Shown here one piece after another: positions 36,348-47,381 of a stretch of DNA of 64,000 bases. The translations under genes and the position numbers were made by a program. Where the stretch lies: contig NZ_FNOH01000007.1 in NCBI RefSeq assembly GCF_900106535.1, positions 186,001 to 250,000 on the forward strand. The letters are read 5' to 3'. This DNA is from Myxococcus xanthus. GTDB taxonomy: Bacteria > Myxococcota > Myxococcia > Myxococcales > Myxococcaceae. Numbering within the stretch: the first letter of the stretch is position 1; every line of letters starts with the position of its first letter. The notes below the pieces were generated by a model that was not told the DNA's origin, made no database searches, and saw only the letters and a program-made list of their open reading frames with translations.

Positions 36348-38375
36348 TTACGGCTCCGGGAAGTGGTAGACGTTTCCATCGTCGCCGACGATCCAGAAGT
36401 TGCTTGAGGAGGTCATGGCGATGTCGCGGAGCGGCACGTTCGGTGCGCTTGGGGTGAAGGCTGGCGCCTTGGCCCATCCGTGTGGGGTCAGCCGCTGTAG
36501 CCGTCCTGCATTGCCCTCGTTGCCAATGACGTAGGCATTCATGGTCCCGGGCGGGGCAGCCACACTGACGTAGTTGAGCACGGGTCCCGCCTGCGGGAGC
36601 ACCCGCTCCCAGTCCCTCGACTGGCCACTGCCTTTCACCACCAAGCCGCCGTCGCCCACCGCGTAGATGAGCGTCGCATCCGCAGCCCATACCGCTCGCA
36701 AGCCGCCGTTGTAGCCCGCGGTCCCCTGGAGGTTGTGCGCAGCCGGAGTGCCCCAGGTGATGCTGCGGGTATAGAGATTCACCACCGGCGTCAGTGGTGA
36801 CAACTCTCCTGTCGAGCCCACTGCATACAGCGCATTCTGACCGAATGCATGGAGCCCCCAGTACCGGCCGGGTGAGTCGTGGCGCAGGGCAGCACCTGTC
36901 CACTCGTACAACTGGCCCAAGGTGGAGACCGCGAATACCTGAGCTGGACTTCCTACTCCAACGACGCTTGAGAAGTAGTCGTTCTTGCCAGGGAGGTCGA
37001 ACTGGAATGAGGAACAGGAGCCGCCGTTGTGCTCGCCTATATGGCCGTCCTCGCCGGCTATGAGCACATAACTATTATTGGGGCTAATCCAGGCCGCGTG
37101 CCAGTCCAGCAGGTTTCCGGCCGGCCCACACCGGGTCGCCGTATCCCCGCCGTGACTCACGAACGCTGAAGTCGCGTCCATCTTCACCGCCAGCCTGCCC
37201 CCCAATCCCGCCACCCACACCGGGTAACCACTCGGGTGCACGGCCACCGTCCTCCAATTGCCCCCTGCCAGCACGGGGTCCACCACCTTCTTCAGCGAGC
37301 CGCAGGACATCTCCTCATCCACCTGCCCGTCGCAGTCGTTGTCCAGCCCGTCGCAAACCTCCGTCGCCAGGGTGTTCGTGCCAGGGTCAGCGTCATCACA
37401 GTCCCGCGTGTTGTCCGCCATCATCGAAGGCATGGGCGCGTCAGGGCACAGCTCTCCCACCGGCGCACTGTCCTTCTCGCCTTCACCGTCGCTGTCCGCG
37501 TCCGCGTAGAGCGGCGTCGAAGGCGTGCCGACGCAGACAGTCCCCGTCTGCGCGTCGTTGCATGCATACGTCCCGTTGCAGAACTCCGTGCACGCCGTCC
37601 CCAGGGCACCCGGCCCCTCCGTGAACAGCTCGTCGGCGCGCCCGTCGCAGTTGTCATCCGAGCCGTTGCATGCCTCCACGGCGTTTGGATGGATGTCGGC
37701 CCGCTCGTCGTCACAATCCCCCGTCACCTCGACATGAAGTTCACTCGGCGGGTCACAGGCCTCCGTGCCGGGCCCATTGCGTCCGAAGCTGTCGCGGTCG
37801 CGGTCCAGGTACCAGACCTTGTTGACGACACCCGTTTCAATCTGGCCGTCGCAGTTGTCATCCAGGCCGTTACAGAGTTCCGGCGCGCCGGGGAAAGCCG
37901 TCGCCCGCAGGTCATCGCAGTCCGTCCCCCGGTTCATCGGACCACCCGGTGAGACGAAGCCGTCACCGTCCTCGTCAGCGGTGTGCAGGTCCTCGATCAT
38001 CCACTCCTGCCGGCCCGCTGAGGCGAAGCTGAAGGTCTGCTTCCGCTCATCCACCAACTGCTCCGTCGCGCAGCCCTTCTCGAAAGCCCTGACGGTGATT
38101 TCGACGTCCCGCGCCCAGTCCGCCTTCCGAAAGACGGCGACGTTCAACACCGGGTCGTTGGTGTCGAACTGACCGGGCTCCTTGAACTCCGCGAGCACCG
38201 TCTCACCGGTGCCACCATGGGCCTCCACCGTGATGCAGCCCTGACTGAATTTCGGGTGGTGGCCAATCTTGACGTGAACCGCAGCCTGCTTCGTGTCCGG
38301 CTCTTTCGAGTCCTTCTTGCAGGCCAGTATCAACAGAGGCAGGAGGAGAATGGCGGATTGACGCATAGGATGCAC
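36348..38375 (-). CDS. MopE-like lipoprotein with Cys/Asp metal-binding motifs and a propeller-like C-terminus
   Basis: A 675-residue protein. The signal peptide ends in a lipobox (LILACKKD), so it is a lipoprotein. Residues about 140-350 hold copies of the myxobacterial MopE-type motif: CNGLDDNCDGQI, CNGSDDNCDGRA and CDGLDNDCDGQV, with DEDGDGF and DADSDGEGE calcium-binding-like loops between them. From about 365 onward come Gly-rich beta repeats with a propeller look, each beginning near WVAGLGG, LIAGEDG, AVGSTG, AVGDGG and IVGDDG. It is likely a surface protein. The start at 38375 is favoured by upstream GGGG; the ATG at 38366 is an alternative. Confidence 0.8.
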   Translation of the reverse strand: MHPMRQSAILLLPLLILACKKDSKEPDTKQAAVHVKIGHHPKFSQGCITVEAHGGTGETVLAEFKEPGQFDTNDPVLNVAVFRKADWARDVEITVRAFEKGCATEQLVDERKQTFSFASAGRQEWMIEDLHTADEDGDGFVSPGGPMNRGTDCDDLRATAFPGAPELCNGLDDNCDGQIETGVVNKVWYLDRDRDSFGRNGPGTEACDPPSELHVEVTGDCDDERADIHPNAVEACNGSDDNCDGRADELFTEGPGALGTACTEFCNGTYACNDAQTGTVCVGTPSTPLYADADSDGEGEKDSAPVGELCPDAPMPSMMADNTRDCDDADPGTNTLATEVCDGLDNDCDGQVDEEMSCGSLKKVVDPVLAGGNWRTVAVHPSGYPVWVAGLGGRLAVKMDATSAFVSHGGDTATRCGPAGNLLDWHAAWISPNNSYVLIAGEDGHIGEHNGGSCSSFQFDLPGKNDYFSSVVGVGSPAQVFAVSTLGQLYEWTGAALRHDSPGRYWGLHAFGQNALYAVGSTGELSPLTPVVNLYTRSITWGTPAAHNLQGTAGYNGGLRAVWAADATLIYAVGDGGLVVKGSGQSRDWERVLPQAGPVLNYVSVAAPPGTMNAYVIGNEGNAGRLQRLTPHGWAKAPAFTPSAPNVPLRDIAMTSSSNFWIVGDDGNVYHFPEP

Positions 38376-38498
38376 TCTACCCCAACCCCAGGCGTGACTT
38401 GCCCAGAAGCCGGCTCACCCTGAAGTCCGCCTGACTGAAACACCATGGACATCCCACAGCCAGAATGGACTGAGGCACACCCCCGTGAGCCTTCGCCG

Positions 38499-39821
38499 TC
38501 ACGGCTGTGAGGCCAACCGCCCTGGAGGCACGGCCGCCGTCCCGCGCTGACGCAACTCCGGCGACGCCACCGCGAACCCTTCCGGCAACATCCGGAGAAT
38601 GCGCTCACGCCGGTGCTTGGAGCCTTCCAGCCGCCGCTCCAGCAAGGCCTTCTGCGCGCGTGTCTCCTTGTCCAGAGGCGCGGGGCGCGCCGCCAGCAAC
38701 GCCAGCCGCGCCGTCACCTCCTCCACCTCCCGGTCGATGAGCACTGGCTGGATGTTCCGCGACTCATTTCGCGCCCGCCCCACCGCGTTGTTCTCAATCC
38801 ACACCGGCAGCACCGCCACTTCCTCCAGAGCCACCGACACACCGGGCATGGGCCGCACCAGCGACAGCCGCAGCAACATCGAGTCCCGCCGGTCGCCCCC
38901 CGAGCTCTTCGTCCCCGCTGCGTGCTGGTAGAAGCGGTCCTGGTTCGCCACCAGGTTGCCCAGCGAGTACGCGATAAGCCCCTTGCGCCCATCCACCGTC
39001 TGGTACGACTCCAGCGGCTGGAGCACGTGCGGATGGTGCCCGATGACCGCCCTCGCCCCCGCGTCCAGCAGCGCGCGTCCCAGCTCACGGTCCTCGGGCC
39101 GTGGCTCCCCCTTGTACTCCGTCCCCCAGTGCGCCAGCACGATGAGCGCGTCACATTGCGCCGCCGCGGCGCGCACGGCTTCCACGGCCTGTTCGGGCTG
39201 AATCCCCCGGTGCGTTTCGTGCCCCGAATAGGGCACCAGCGCGACGTGCGGCGCCTGCGCATCCTTCGGATTGCTGAAGCCATTCAGCATGCGCGTGAAG
39301 GACAGGAACCCCACCTTCACGCCTCGCACGTCCACGAAGGCGGGCTCCCACGCGGCGTCCTTCGTCGCGCCCGTGCCCGTATGACGGATGCCCGCCGCAT
39401 CCAGGTGCCGCAGCGTCTCCAACATGCCCGCGGGGTGCTGGTCCCTCGCGTGGTTGTTCGCGGTGGACACCACCTTCACCCCGGCCGAGGCCAGCGCGTG
39501 CACCATGGCCGACGGCGCGTTGAACAAGAGCTCCCGCGCGACCGCCTTCGTGTTGTCGGTGACGGGCGTCTCCAGATTCACGACGCCCACGTCCGCCGTG
39601 CGCAGCACGTCCGCGATGGGCCCGAAGACGTGGTCCCAGCCCTCATGGTTGAGCGAGGGCGCCCGGCCTCCTTCCGGTGGCGGCGCCCCGGTGCGGGCGT
39701 GCAGCCTCGCGACATCCTTCACCTCGCCATGGGGAATCACATCCCCACCAAACACCAGCTCCACGCGCGTGGGGGCGGAGGCACAAAGCAGGGGCAACAG
39801 CAGCAGGACGGAGGCGGACAC
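38499..39821 (-). CDS. CapA-like (PGA_cap) metallophosphatase-fold protein
   Basis: A 440-residue protein with a GTG start after GGTGGAGGT and a signal peptide (residues 1-16, ending near CASAP). The body has the CapA pattern: GGDVIPHG near residue 26, VNLETPVTDN, NNHARDQHPAGMLETL, VLAHWGTEYKGEP, and a terminal GHHPHVLQP metal-binding block. Such proteins are linked to poly-gamma-glutamate capsule synthesis or to related hydrolysis of surface polymers. No other PGA genes are nearby, so its substrate is uncertain. The C-terminal 120 residues include a Glu/Arg-rich coil. Confidence 0.87.
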   Translation of the reverse strand: MSASVLLLLPLLCASAPTRVELVFGGDVIPHGEVKDVARLHARTGAPPPEGGRAPSLNHEGWDHVFGPIADVLRTADVGVVNLETPVTDNTKAVARELLFNAPSAMVHALASAGVKVVSTANNHARDQHPAGMLETLRHLDAAGIRHTGTGATKDAAWEPAFVDVRGVKVGFLSFTRMLNGFSNPKDAQAPHVALVPYSGHETHRGIQPEQAVEAVRAAAAQCDALIVLAHWGTEYKGEPRPEDRELGRALLDAGARAVIGHHPHVLQPLESYQTVDGRKGLIAYSLGNLVANQDRFYQHAAGTKSSGGDRRDSMLLRLSLVRPMPGVSVALEEVAVLPVWIENNAVGRARNESRNIQPVLIDREVEEVTARLALLAARPAPLDKETRAQKALLERRLEGSKHRRERILRMLPEGFAVASPELRQRGTAAVPPGRLASQP

Positions 39822-39902
39822 ACCTCCACCCTAATCCAGACACCCGGCATCGCTGGAAGAGCCCCCCGGGTGCTAGCGGACCGCGGCGCTCAGGCCCTGC
39901 TT

Positions 39903-40412
39903 TTACGCTCCCCGGCGCCGGCGAGCCACCGCGCCCACCAGCAGCGCCACCCCCGCCGCGCCCAGCGCACCCGGCGCCGCTGCACAACCATCGGAATCAC
40001 GGACGTCCCAGCACGTCACCTCCGCGCTGATGGCGAGCCGCTGGTCCACGCCGTCCACCTGCACCGTGTAGGACTGCTCGACGAAGCGCTCTCTCTCGGA
40101 CTCCTCCCTGCCGAAGAGGAAGCTCGCCTCTTCACCTGGTGCGAGCGCCTGGGTGCACACACTGTCCGGACAGCTCGACAACGGCCAGTCGACCAGCGTC
40201 ACCGTCTGCGCACAGGCGTTGCGCACGTTGCTCAGTCCGCAGCTGACGGACGCGCGGAAAATGAGGCACGGCACCTCGGAGACGACGCTCTGGTTCGACG
40301 TGGAGCACGCGCACGGCTCCGACTCCGCCCGGGCGATTCCCGACAGTCCCAGCACACTGGCGCAGCCCAGCCAGACCCTCATGCGCCGGGCGCGAACAAG
40401 CATTCCTTGCAT
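39903..40412 (-). CDS. Exported protein with MYXO-CTERM sorting tail
   Basis: A 169-residue protein; the start at ATG 40412 (MQGMLV) opens a signal peptide ending near GIARAES. The mature part is Cys-rich (CACSTS, VPCLIF, VSCGL, NACAQ, SSCPDSVC). The C-terminus has the MYXO-CTERM architecture: a Cys-containing lead (DGCAAAP), a hydrophobic helix and an RRRR cluster. These tails are recognised by a myxosortase and lead to surface anchoring. The in-frame ORF that continues upstream overlaps upp and is a shadow. The function of the mature domain is unknown. Confidence 0.8.
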   Translation of the reverse strand: MQGMLVRARRMRVWLGCASVLGLSGIARAESEPCACSTSNQSVVSEVPCLIFRASVSCGLSNVRNACAQTVTLVDWPLSSCPDSVCTQALAPGEEASFLFGREESERERFVEQSYTVQVDGVDQRLAISAEVTCWDVRDSDGCAAAPGALGAAGVALLVGAVARRRRGA

Positions 40413-40522
40413 CACTGCACCCCAACCGATTGCGCCGGCCCCGTCCGCGGCGCGCATCCTGTCCCGGACACGTCCGCGCGCCAAGTCACCGTTGCCGGGT
40501 AAGGGGTATCTCCTCCACCGCG

Positions 40523-41158
40523 CTACTTGGTCCCGAAGAGCCGGTCGCCCGCGTCGCCCAGGCCCGGGAGGATGTAGCCGTGCTCGTCCAATCGCTCGTC
40601 GATGGCGGCGGTGTAGACGTGGACGTCCGGGTGGTGCTCGCGCAGGTTCGTCAGGCCCTCCGGGCACGCCAGCAGACAGACGAAGCGCAATGAGCCGGGC
40701 TTGCTCTTCTTCAGCCGCTGGAGCGCGGCCACCGCCGAGTTCCCCGTGGCGAGCATCGGGTCGCACACCACCACGTCCCGGTCCGCGAGCTGGCCGGGCA
40801 CGCGGTAGTAGTACTCCACCGGCGACAGCGTCTCCGGGTCTCGGTACAGGCCGATGTGCCCCACGCGCGCGGAGGGCACCAGTTGCAACATCCCGTCGAG
40901 GATGCCCTGCCCCGCGCGCATGATGGCCACCAGCACCAACTTCTTGCCATCCAGCACCGGCGCCACCGTGCGTGCCATGGGCGTCTGGATGTCCTCCTCG
41001 CGCACCTTGAGGTCTCTCAGCGCCTCATAGGCGAGCAGCAGTGAGATTTCCTGGAGCAGCGCCCGAAAGGAGGCGGTGCTCGTCTCCACCCGGCGCATCT
41101 GCGTGAGCTTGTGCTTCACCAGCGGGTGGTCCACCACCGTGCAGTTCGGAAACTCCAT
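40523..41158 (-). CDS. upp: Uracil phosphoribosyltransferase (URC6 role)
   Basis: A 211-residue protein of the usual UPRT length. The PRPP-binding loop [14 protein letters not shown] is intact, as is the uracil-binding C-terminal segment ([17 protein letters not shown]). N-terminal residues [15 protein letters not shown] match UPRTs. It makes UMP from uracil and PRPP. Here it is the last gene of an operon with Urc1, Urc4 and an aldehyde dehydrogenase, where this enzyme (Urc6 in yeast) feeds the URC uracil-degradation route rather than only salvage. The gap to the previous gene is 12 bases. Confidence 0.95.
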   Translation of the reverse strand: MEFPNCTVVDHPLVKHKLTQMRRVETSTASFRALLQEISLLLAYEALRDLKVREEDIQTPMARTVAPVLDGKKLVLVAIMRAGQGILDGMLQLVPSARVGHIGLYRDPETLSPVEYYYRVPGQLADRDVVVCDPMLATGNSAVAALQRLKKSKPGSLRFVCLLACPEGLTNLREHHPDVHVYTAAIDERLDEHGYILPGLGDAGDRLFGTK

Positions 41159-41170
41159 TGCGTCCTCCCG

Positions 41171-42374
<1,204 letters not shown>

Positions 42375-42382
<8 letters not shown>

Positions 42383-43628
42383 CGAGGTCCCGCCCCTTCA
42401 CCTGCGCCAGCCCCGCCGCGTCCGCCACCGGCCCTTGCGTGAAGTAACCCGCGGCCTTCTTCGCCTCCATCTCCACCTTGGCGTCGGCGGGGATGAGCTC
42501 GTCGGGGATGGGGACGCGCTCCAGGATTTCAATGCCCGAGCGCGTAATCGCGTCGTGCTTCATGTCACTCATCGATACGAAGCGGTGGATGCGGGTGATG
42601 CCCAGCCAGTGCAGCACGTCCGGCATCAGCTCCTGGAAGCGCATGTCCTGCACGCCGGCCACGCACTCGGTGCGCTGGAAGTAGGTGGCCGCGGAGTCGC
42701 CGCCCTCCTGCCGCTTGCGCGCGTTGTACACGAGGAACTTCGTCACCTCGCCCAGCGCCCGGCCTTCCTTGCGCAGGTAGACGATGAGCCCCGCGCCGCC
42801 CGCCTGCGCGGTGCGTACGCACTCCTCGATGCCGTGCGCCAGGTAGGGCCGACAGGTGCAAATGTCGCTGCCGAACACGTCGGAGCCGTTGCACTCGTCA
42901 TGCACGCGCACCGTCAGCGGCACATCCCGGTCCGCCAGCGTCTCGATGCCGCCGAAGACGTACAGCGTCAGCCCGCCAATGGGCGGCAGGAAGACGTGCA
43001 GGTCCGGGCGCGTAATCAGCTCCGGGAACATGCCGCCCGTCTGCTCGAAGAGACCACGGCGCAGCGCGCTCTCCGTCATGCCGAAGCGCTTCGCGATGCC
43101 CGGCAGGTACCACACCGGGTCCACCGCGGCCTTGGTCACCTTGATGTCGCCGTTGCCGCGCAGCAGGTCCCCGTCCGGCGTCAAGCGCCCGGCATCGATG
43201 GCGTCGCGCACCTCGGGGAAGTTGATGTGCGCCTTGGTGACGGCGATGGTCGGCCGGAAGTCGATGCCCTGCTCCGCGAAGGGCCGGAACGCCTGCGGCG
43301 CGATGGCGCCCCACGGGTCCAGCGAGACGATGCGCTGCGGGTCGCTCCACGACGGATGCGGCCCCACCTGCGCGGCGGGCGCGGTGTTCTTCAGGTCGGC
43401 GCGGTGGTCCTGCGGCAGCATGCCCGCGGCCACGGCGAGCGCGCGGTACACGGCATACGCGCCGGCATGCGTGCCGATGACGTTGCGGTGCCCGGCTTCC
43501 GTCAGCGTGGCGACGACGGGGCCGCGGCGCGTCGGCTCGCCGTCTCCCCAGCGGATGGGGACGCTGGGGACGTCGCCATCCGGGTGGGAGGTGAGGCGGA
43601 TGTGATTGAGATTCTTTTTCTCGGCCAT
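42375..43628 (-). CDS. GTP cyclohydrolase II-like protein, Urc1-type
   Basis: A 417-residue protein. The start at ATG 43628 (MAEKKNLN) has AGGAGGGCGC upstream; an extension to 43739 would overlap the end of the aldehyde dehydrogenase gene. The C-terminal half is GTP cyclohydrolase II-like: the zinc ligands are C246, C257 and C259 (ECNGSDVFGSDICTC), with the same 11 and 2 spacing as RibA. RTAQAGGAGLIVYLRKEGRALG matches the GTP-binding region. The long N-terminal extension is typical of URC1. In the URC pathway Urc1 acts on a uridine-type nucleotide rather than GTP. It is the second gene of the operon, after the dehydrogenase. Confidence 0.88.
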
Positions 43629-43702
43629 GGGAGCGCCCTCCTTGCGGGCGCGGGAGCAAAGTCGGGGTGCGGGGGGCGGTGCTTCGCGTCGTGGGGCGCG
43701 CT

Positions 43703-45229
43703 TCAGCTCATCCACGAGCCGTCGGTCCGGGCCGACCACTTGCGGGTGACCTTCTTCACCTGCGTCCAGAAGTCGAGGCTGGACGGCCCGGTGATGTCCC
43801 CGTGCCCGAAGCGCGAATCGCCCGTGCCACCGAAGGAGAACGGCTCACGCGGGACAGGGACGCCCACGTTGACGCCCACCATGCCGGCGCGCACGCCCTC
43901 CACCACCGTCTGCGCCACCCCACCGTTCGTGGTGAAGATGGACGCCGCGTTGCCGTAGGGCGACGCGTTCTCCACCGCCAGCGCCGCGGACAGCGTGGGC
44001 ACCCGGACGATGGAGAGCACCGGGCCGAACAGCTCGCGCCGCGCGGCCTCCATCTCCGGACGCACGCCGTCCAGCAGCGTGGGGCCCAGCCAGTTGCCGC
44101 CGGACCACGGCTCGCCCTGCGGCTTGTGGCCACGGCCGTCCAGCAGCACCCGCGCGCCCTCGGCCTCCGCGCGGGCAATGGCCGTCTCCAAGCGGTCCAA
44201 CGAGCCCCGGTCGATGAGCGCGCCCATGCCGGGGCCCAATTCCAGCTTCGCCGCGCGGCGGACGACTTCCTGGAGAAGGGACTCCACGTTGCCCACCGCG
44301 AGCAGCACGCTGGCCGCCATGCAGCGCTGGCCCGCGCAGCCGGTGAACGAGTCCACCACCGCCTGCGGCGTCAACTCCGGGTCCGCGTCCGGCACGACGA
44401 TGAGGTGGTTCTTCGCGCTGCCCAGCGCCAGCACGCGCTTGCCGCGCTTGCAGCCCTCCGCGTACAGGTGGCGCGCCACCGCGGACGAGCCGACGAAACC
44501 CACCGCCTGCACGTCCGGGTGCGCCACCAGCGCGTCCACCGCCTCCTTGCCGCCGTGCACGACGGAGAAGACGCCCGCGGGGTAGCCAGCCTCACACATG
44601 AGCTCGCCCAGCGCGCACGCGGTCAGCGGCACCTTCTCCGACGGCTTGAGGATGAAGGCGTTGCCCAGCGTGACGGCGATGGGGAACATCCACATCGGCA
44701 CCATGGCCGGGAAGTTGAACGGAGTGATTCCGGCGACGACGCCCAGCGGCTCGCGGCGGTACTCACAGGAGATGCCGCGGCTGACCTCCAGGTGCGCGCC
44801 CGTGTCGAGGTTCTGGAGGGACAGCGCGAAGTCGCAGACCTCCATGCCCTTGAGCAGGCCCGCGCGGGCCTCCGCCACCGTCTTCCCCGCCTCGCTGGCG
44901 GCCAGCTGGGCCAGGGCGTCCAGGTCACGCTCGAGGAACTGGCGGAAGCGGTACAGGTACTGCGTGCGCTCCCGCAGCGAGGTGTTCTTCCAGGCAGCCG
45001 CCGCCGCCTTCGCGGCCTCCACCGCCTGGGCGACTCCGGATGCGGGCGTCAGGGGAACCCTGCCAATGACGGTGCCCGTGTAGGGGCTCCGGACATCAAG
45101 GTGCGCCGCACCGGGCGGCACCTGCCAGCTTCCTCCAACGAGGTTACGGCACGAGACGACGCTCCGCGGAAGCTGGATGAAGGACACGCACACCCCCCAG
45201 GTGTCTGGCGTGGAGAAATGGCCTGCCAT
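43703..45229 (-). CDS. Methylmalonate/malonate-semialdehyde dehydrogenase (CoA-acylating)
   Basis: An aldehyde dehydrogenase of 508 residues from ATG 45229; a GTG at VSFIQLPRS, about 42 bases further in, may be the true start because family members begin close to LVGGSW. Diagnostic features are RREPLGVVAGITPFNFPAMVPMWM, the GSAKNHLIV segment typical of MmsA-type enzymes, and the catalytic Cys in FTGCAGQRCMAA (C303). It converts a malonate-type semialdehyde to acetyl-CoA or propionyl-CoA. It precedes the Urc1 gene on the same strand by 75 bases. It may finish the uracil-derived 3-hydroxypropionate/malonate semialdehyde branch, which is inference. Confidence 0.9.
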   Translation of the reverse strand: MAGHFSTPDTWGVCVSFIQLPRSVVSCRNLVGGSWQVPPGAAHLDVRSPYTGTVIGRVPLTPASGVAQAVEAAKAAAAAWKNTSLRERTQYLYRFRQFLERDLDALAQLAASEAGKTVAEARAGLLKGMEVCDFALSLQNLDTGAHLEVSRGISCEYRREPLGVVAGITPFNFPAMVPMWMFPIAVTLGNAFILKPSEKVPLTACALGELMCEAGYPAGVFSVVHGGKEAVDALVAHPDVQAVGFVGSSAVARHLYAEGCKRGKRVLALGSAKNHLIVVPDADPELTPQAVVDSFTGCAGQRCMAASVLLAVGNVESLLQEVVRRAAKLELGPGMGALIDRGSLDRLETAIARAEAEGARVLLDGRGHKPQGEPWSGGNWLGPTLLDGVRPEMEAARRELFGPVLSIVRVPTLSAALAVENASPYGNAASIFTTNGGVAQTVVEGVRAGMVGVNVGVPVPREPFSFGGTGDSRFGHGDITGPSSLDFWTQVKKVTRKWSARTDGSWMS

Positions 45230-45365
45230 TGTAACCAGGAGAATGGACTGACATGCAACCCAGGGGTCCCCGAGGGTGCCTTTAGACACGCCCAATGGAA
45301 GACATCCAGGCGTTCACTCTGTCAGATAGAGGACCCATCTCTCGGACGGGTGTGAGGGATTGCGT

Positions 45366-45776
45366 TCAGCGGGCGTCAGGCACCGCCAGCAGGCCGCGCA
45401 GCCGGGCGATGGTGGCCGTGTCGTCGGCGTCCGGCGTGAGGCCCAGGGCCTGGACTTCGTCGTACAGCGCGAGCGCATAGTGAATGCGGGAAGTGGCCGT
45501 GGCGGTGTCGCCCTGCTCGGCGCTCAGCTCTCCGTCCTCGGCGACCAGGCGCGCGAGCACCTTCACGCGCGTGGGGGAGCCCAGCAGCCGCGCGGTGGCC
45601 CCCGGGTCCGCCATCAGCAGCGCGGCGTACTCCATGCCCAGCGAGGACAGCGCCGTCTCCTGGATGAGGCGCTGGGCGTCCGCGAGCTTCTTCTCCCGGC
45701 GCGCCTTGATGATGCGGGCCAGCGCGGCGGCGAACTCCTCGATGAGCCGCTCGATGTAATCCTTGCGAAGGGACAT
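45366..45776 (-). CDS. Small helical hypothetical protein, possibly DUF6483-type
   Basis: A 136-residue, Ala/Glu/Arg-rich, all-helical protein. The N-terminal MSLRKDYIERLIEEFAAALARII looks like the start of DUF6483 proteins, which I recall with the pattern DYIERMIEQ, followed by TPR-like helices. No catalytic motif or signal peptide is present. It precedes the aldehyde dehydrogenase on the same strand but about 137 bases upstream, so it is probably separate. I do not know its function. Confidence 0.65.
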   Translation of the reverse strand: MSLRKDYIERLIEEFAAALARIIKARREKKLADAQRLIQETALSSLGMEYAALLMADPGATARLLGSPTRVKVLARLVAEDGELSAEQGDTATATSRIHYALALYDEVQALGLTPDADDTATIARLRGLLAVPDAR

Positions 45777-46025
45777 GGCGGCCCGAAGGTAACCGCGGAG
45801 TGGGGAACGTGCACGCCGAGTCCTTCCGTCGGCTCCCCCCCGGCATCACCACTGTCTACCTACGCCCAACCGGAGATGGTAGCGGCGCTGGGCTCACCTG
45901 ACAGGAGCCAGGAGTTCGCCGAGCGAGCCGTCACTGCGCTTGGACATCTCGTGGCCCTTGGTCGGACTCTTCTTGTATTCCTGGCCTGGTCTCGCAGGAG
46001 CGCGCCCCGGAACCGGAGGACTTGG

Positions 46026-47369
46026 ATGAGAGCGCATGCGGTCATCTGGCTGGTGCTGGCGCTTGCCGTCACAGGCTGTTCGACCACGCGACTCGTGCGC
46101 CTGGACACCGGCGACGGACATCTCATCGTCCACACGCCCTTCGCGGAGGAAGGCGACGGGCCTGTGGAACTGGCCGACGATGAATTCGAGGAGACCATGG
46201 TGGCGCTCGCCCGGGGCGTGCGGCCCTTCTCCAATCCCCTGCGCGAGGCCCGCCAGCGCTTCGGCGTTCCCGAGCGAAGCGGCGTGTACCTGTACGAGGG
46301 GCACGGCCCCCGGCTCATCCCCCAGGATGAAGGGAAGGACCCAGGCGGTCCGCATCTCCTGGAAGTCTACGCGGATGACGAACTGACGCGCGCCTATGGC
46401 CGCTGGTGCGAGCGCAAGTCGCAGCCCGGTGACTGCCTGCGCCTGTTGTCAGAAGGCCCGCTGCTGGCCAGCGACGGCAAGTACTCGCTGGCCATGGCCA
46501 TCGCCATGGACTCGGTGTGGGAAGAGACAGCAGAGGCGCTGGAGGACATGGCCGACCCACAGGCACTGCTGGCGACGGTGAGTGCCTCGGTCAGCATGTA
46601 CCTGCTCCTCTGGTCGCTGCCCGAGCCAGTGAGCAAGGGACTGGCCGCCCTGCTGACGGCCTCGGCCATTGCCTACCTGGGCGTGGATACCGTGTGGCGC
46701 ATTCTGGACGGGTGGATGGCGCTGGTGCGCGAAGTGGACCGGGCCACCACCTTCGAGCAACTCAGCGAGGCGGGCGAGGCGTACGGCGAAGTGCTCGGGG
46801 AGAACGCGGCGCGCGTCTTCGTCATGCTGGCCACGGCGGCGATAAGCAATACGGCGGGCCTGGCGACGCAGTCCTCGAGACTGCCGGGCTCGGCGCAGGC
46901 TGCGCTCGCGGTGGAGACGCAGGCGGGCTATCAGTACTTGACTATCGGAAGCGTGCAGTCGGTGGCGATGACGGCCGAGGGCTTCACTGTCGCCCTGGCG
47001 CCCAACGCGGTCGCCATGGCGGCCCAAGGCATGAGCGGCGGCCGCTCCGAAAACCACCACCTCGCGACGAACAAGAACGGCGTCTCCACCGTGCGCGGCG
47101 GGCCCTGGACGCCCCGGTTCAAGAGAATCTTCAAGAAGGCAGGGATGGAGCTGGAAGACCCTGAGAACATCGTGCCCGTGAAGGGCCACAAGGGCCCCCA
47201 TCCCCAGAGGTATCATGAGCGGGTCTACGCACGGCTGGAGGAAGCGACGAAAGGCTGCCGGAAGATGACCGAGTGCCGGGAGGCCTTGGTCAACGAACTC
47301 AGACAACTCGCCAAGGAAGCCGGCGCCCCGGGCTCCGGCTTGAACAAGCTCCTCACTCGAACCGAGTGA
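46026..47369 (+). CDS. Lipoprotein polymorphic toxin with C-terminal AHH nuclease domain, SitA-like
   Basis: A 447-residue protein. The ATG at 46026 follows GGAGG (46016-46020) and opens a lipoprotein signal (ALAVTGCSTT). The middle holds hydrophobic helical stretches (SMYLLLWSLPEPVSKGLAALL, AIAYLGVDTVWRIL). The C-terminal 110 residues are an AHH-type HNH nuclease: ENHHLATNKNG (H344, H345), then WTPRFKRIFKKAGM, and a basic HKGPHPQRYHERVYARL block. The next gene is a probable immunity gene 12 bases on. M. xanthus SitA toxins, as I recall, are lipoproteins of this architecture spread between kin by outer membrane exchange. The open frame upstream to 45360 is not used. Confidence 0.8.
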   Translation: MRAHAVIWLVLALAVTGCSTTRLVRLDTGDGHLIVHTPFAEEGDGPVELADDEFEETMVALARGVRPFSNPLREARQRFGVPERSGVYLYEGHGPRLIPQDEGKDPGGPHLLEVYADDELTRAYGRWCERKSQPGDCLRLLSEGPLLASDGKYSLAMAIAMDSVWEETAEALEDMADPQALLATVSASVSMYLLLWSLPEPVSKGLAALLTASAIAYLGVDTVWRILDGWMALVREVDRATTFEQLSEAGEAYGEVLGENAARVFVMLATAAISNTAGLATQSSRLPGSAQAALAVETQAGYQYLTIGSVQSVAMTAEGFTVALAPNAVAMAAQGMSGGRSENHHLATNKNGVSTVRGGPWTPRFKRIFKKAGMELEDPENIVPVKGHKGPHPQRYHERVYARLEEATKGCRKMTECREALVNELRQLAKEAGAPGSGLNKLLTRTE

Positions 47370-47381
47370 TACCGAGGCGCC

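Noticed and set aside
45360-46025. In-frame N-terminal extension of the AHH toxin
   Set aside because: The ATG at 46026 has a good ribosome-binding site and a lipoprotein signal right behind it; the extension is Arg/Gly-rich and opposes the small gene at 45366-45776.
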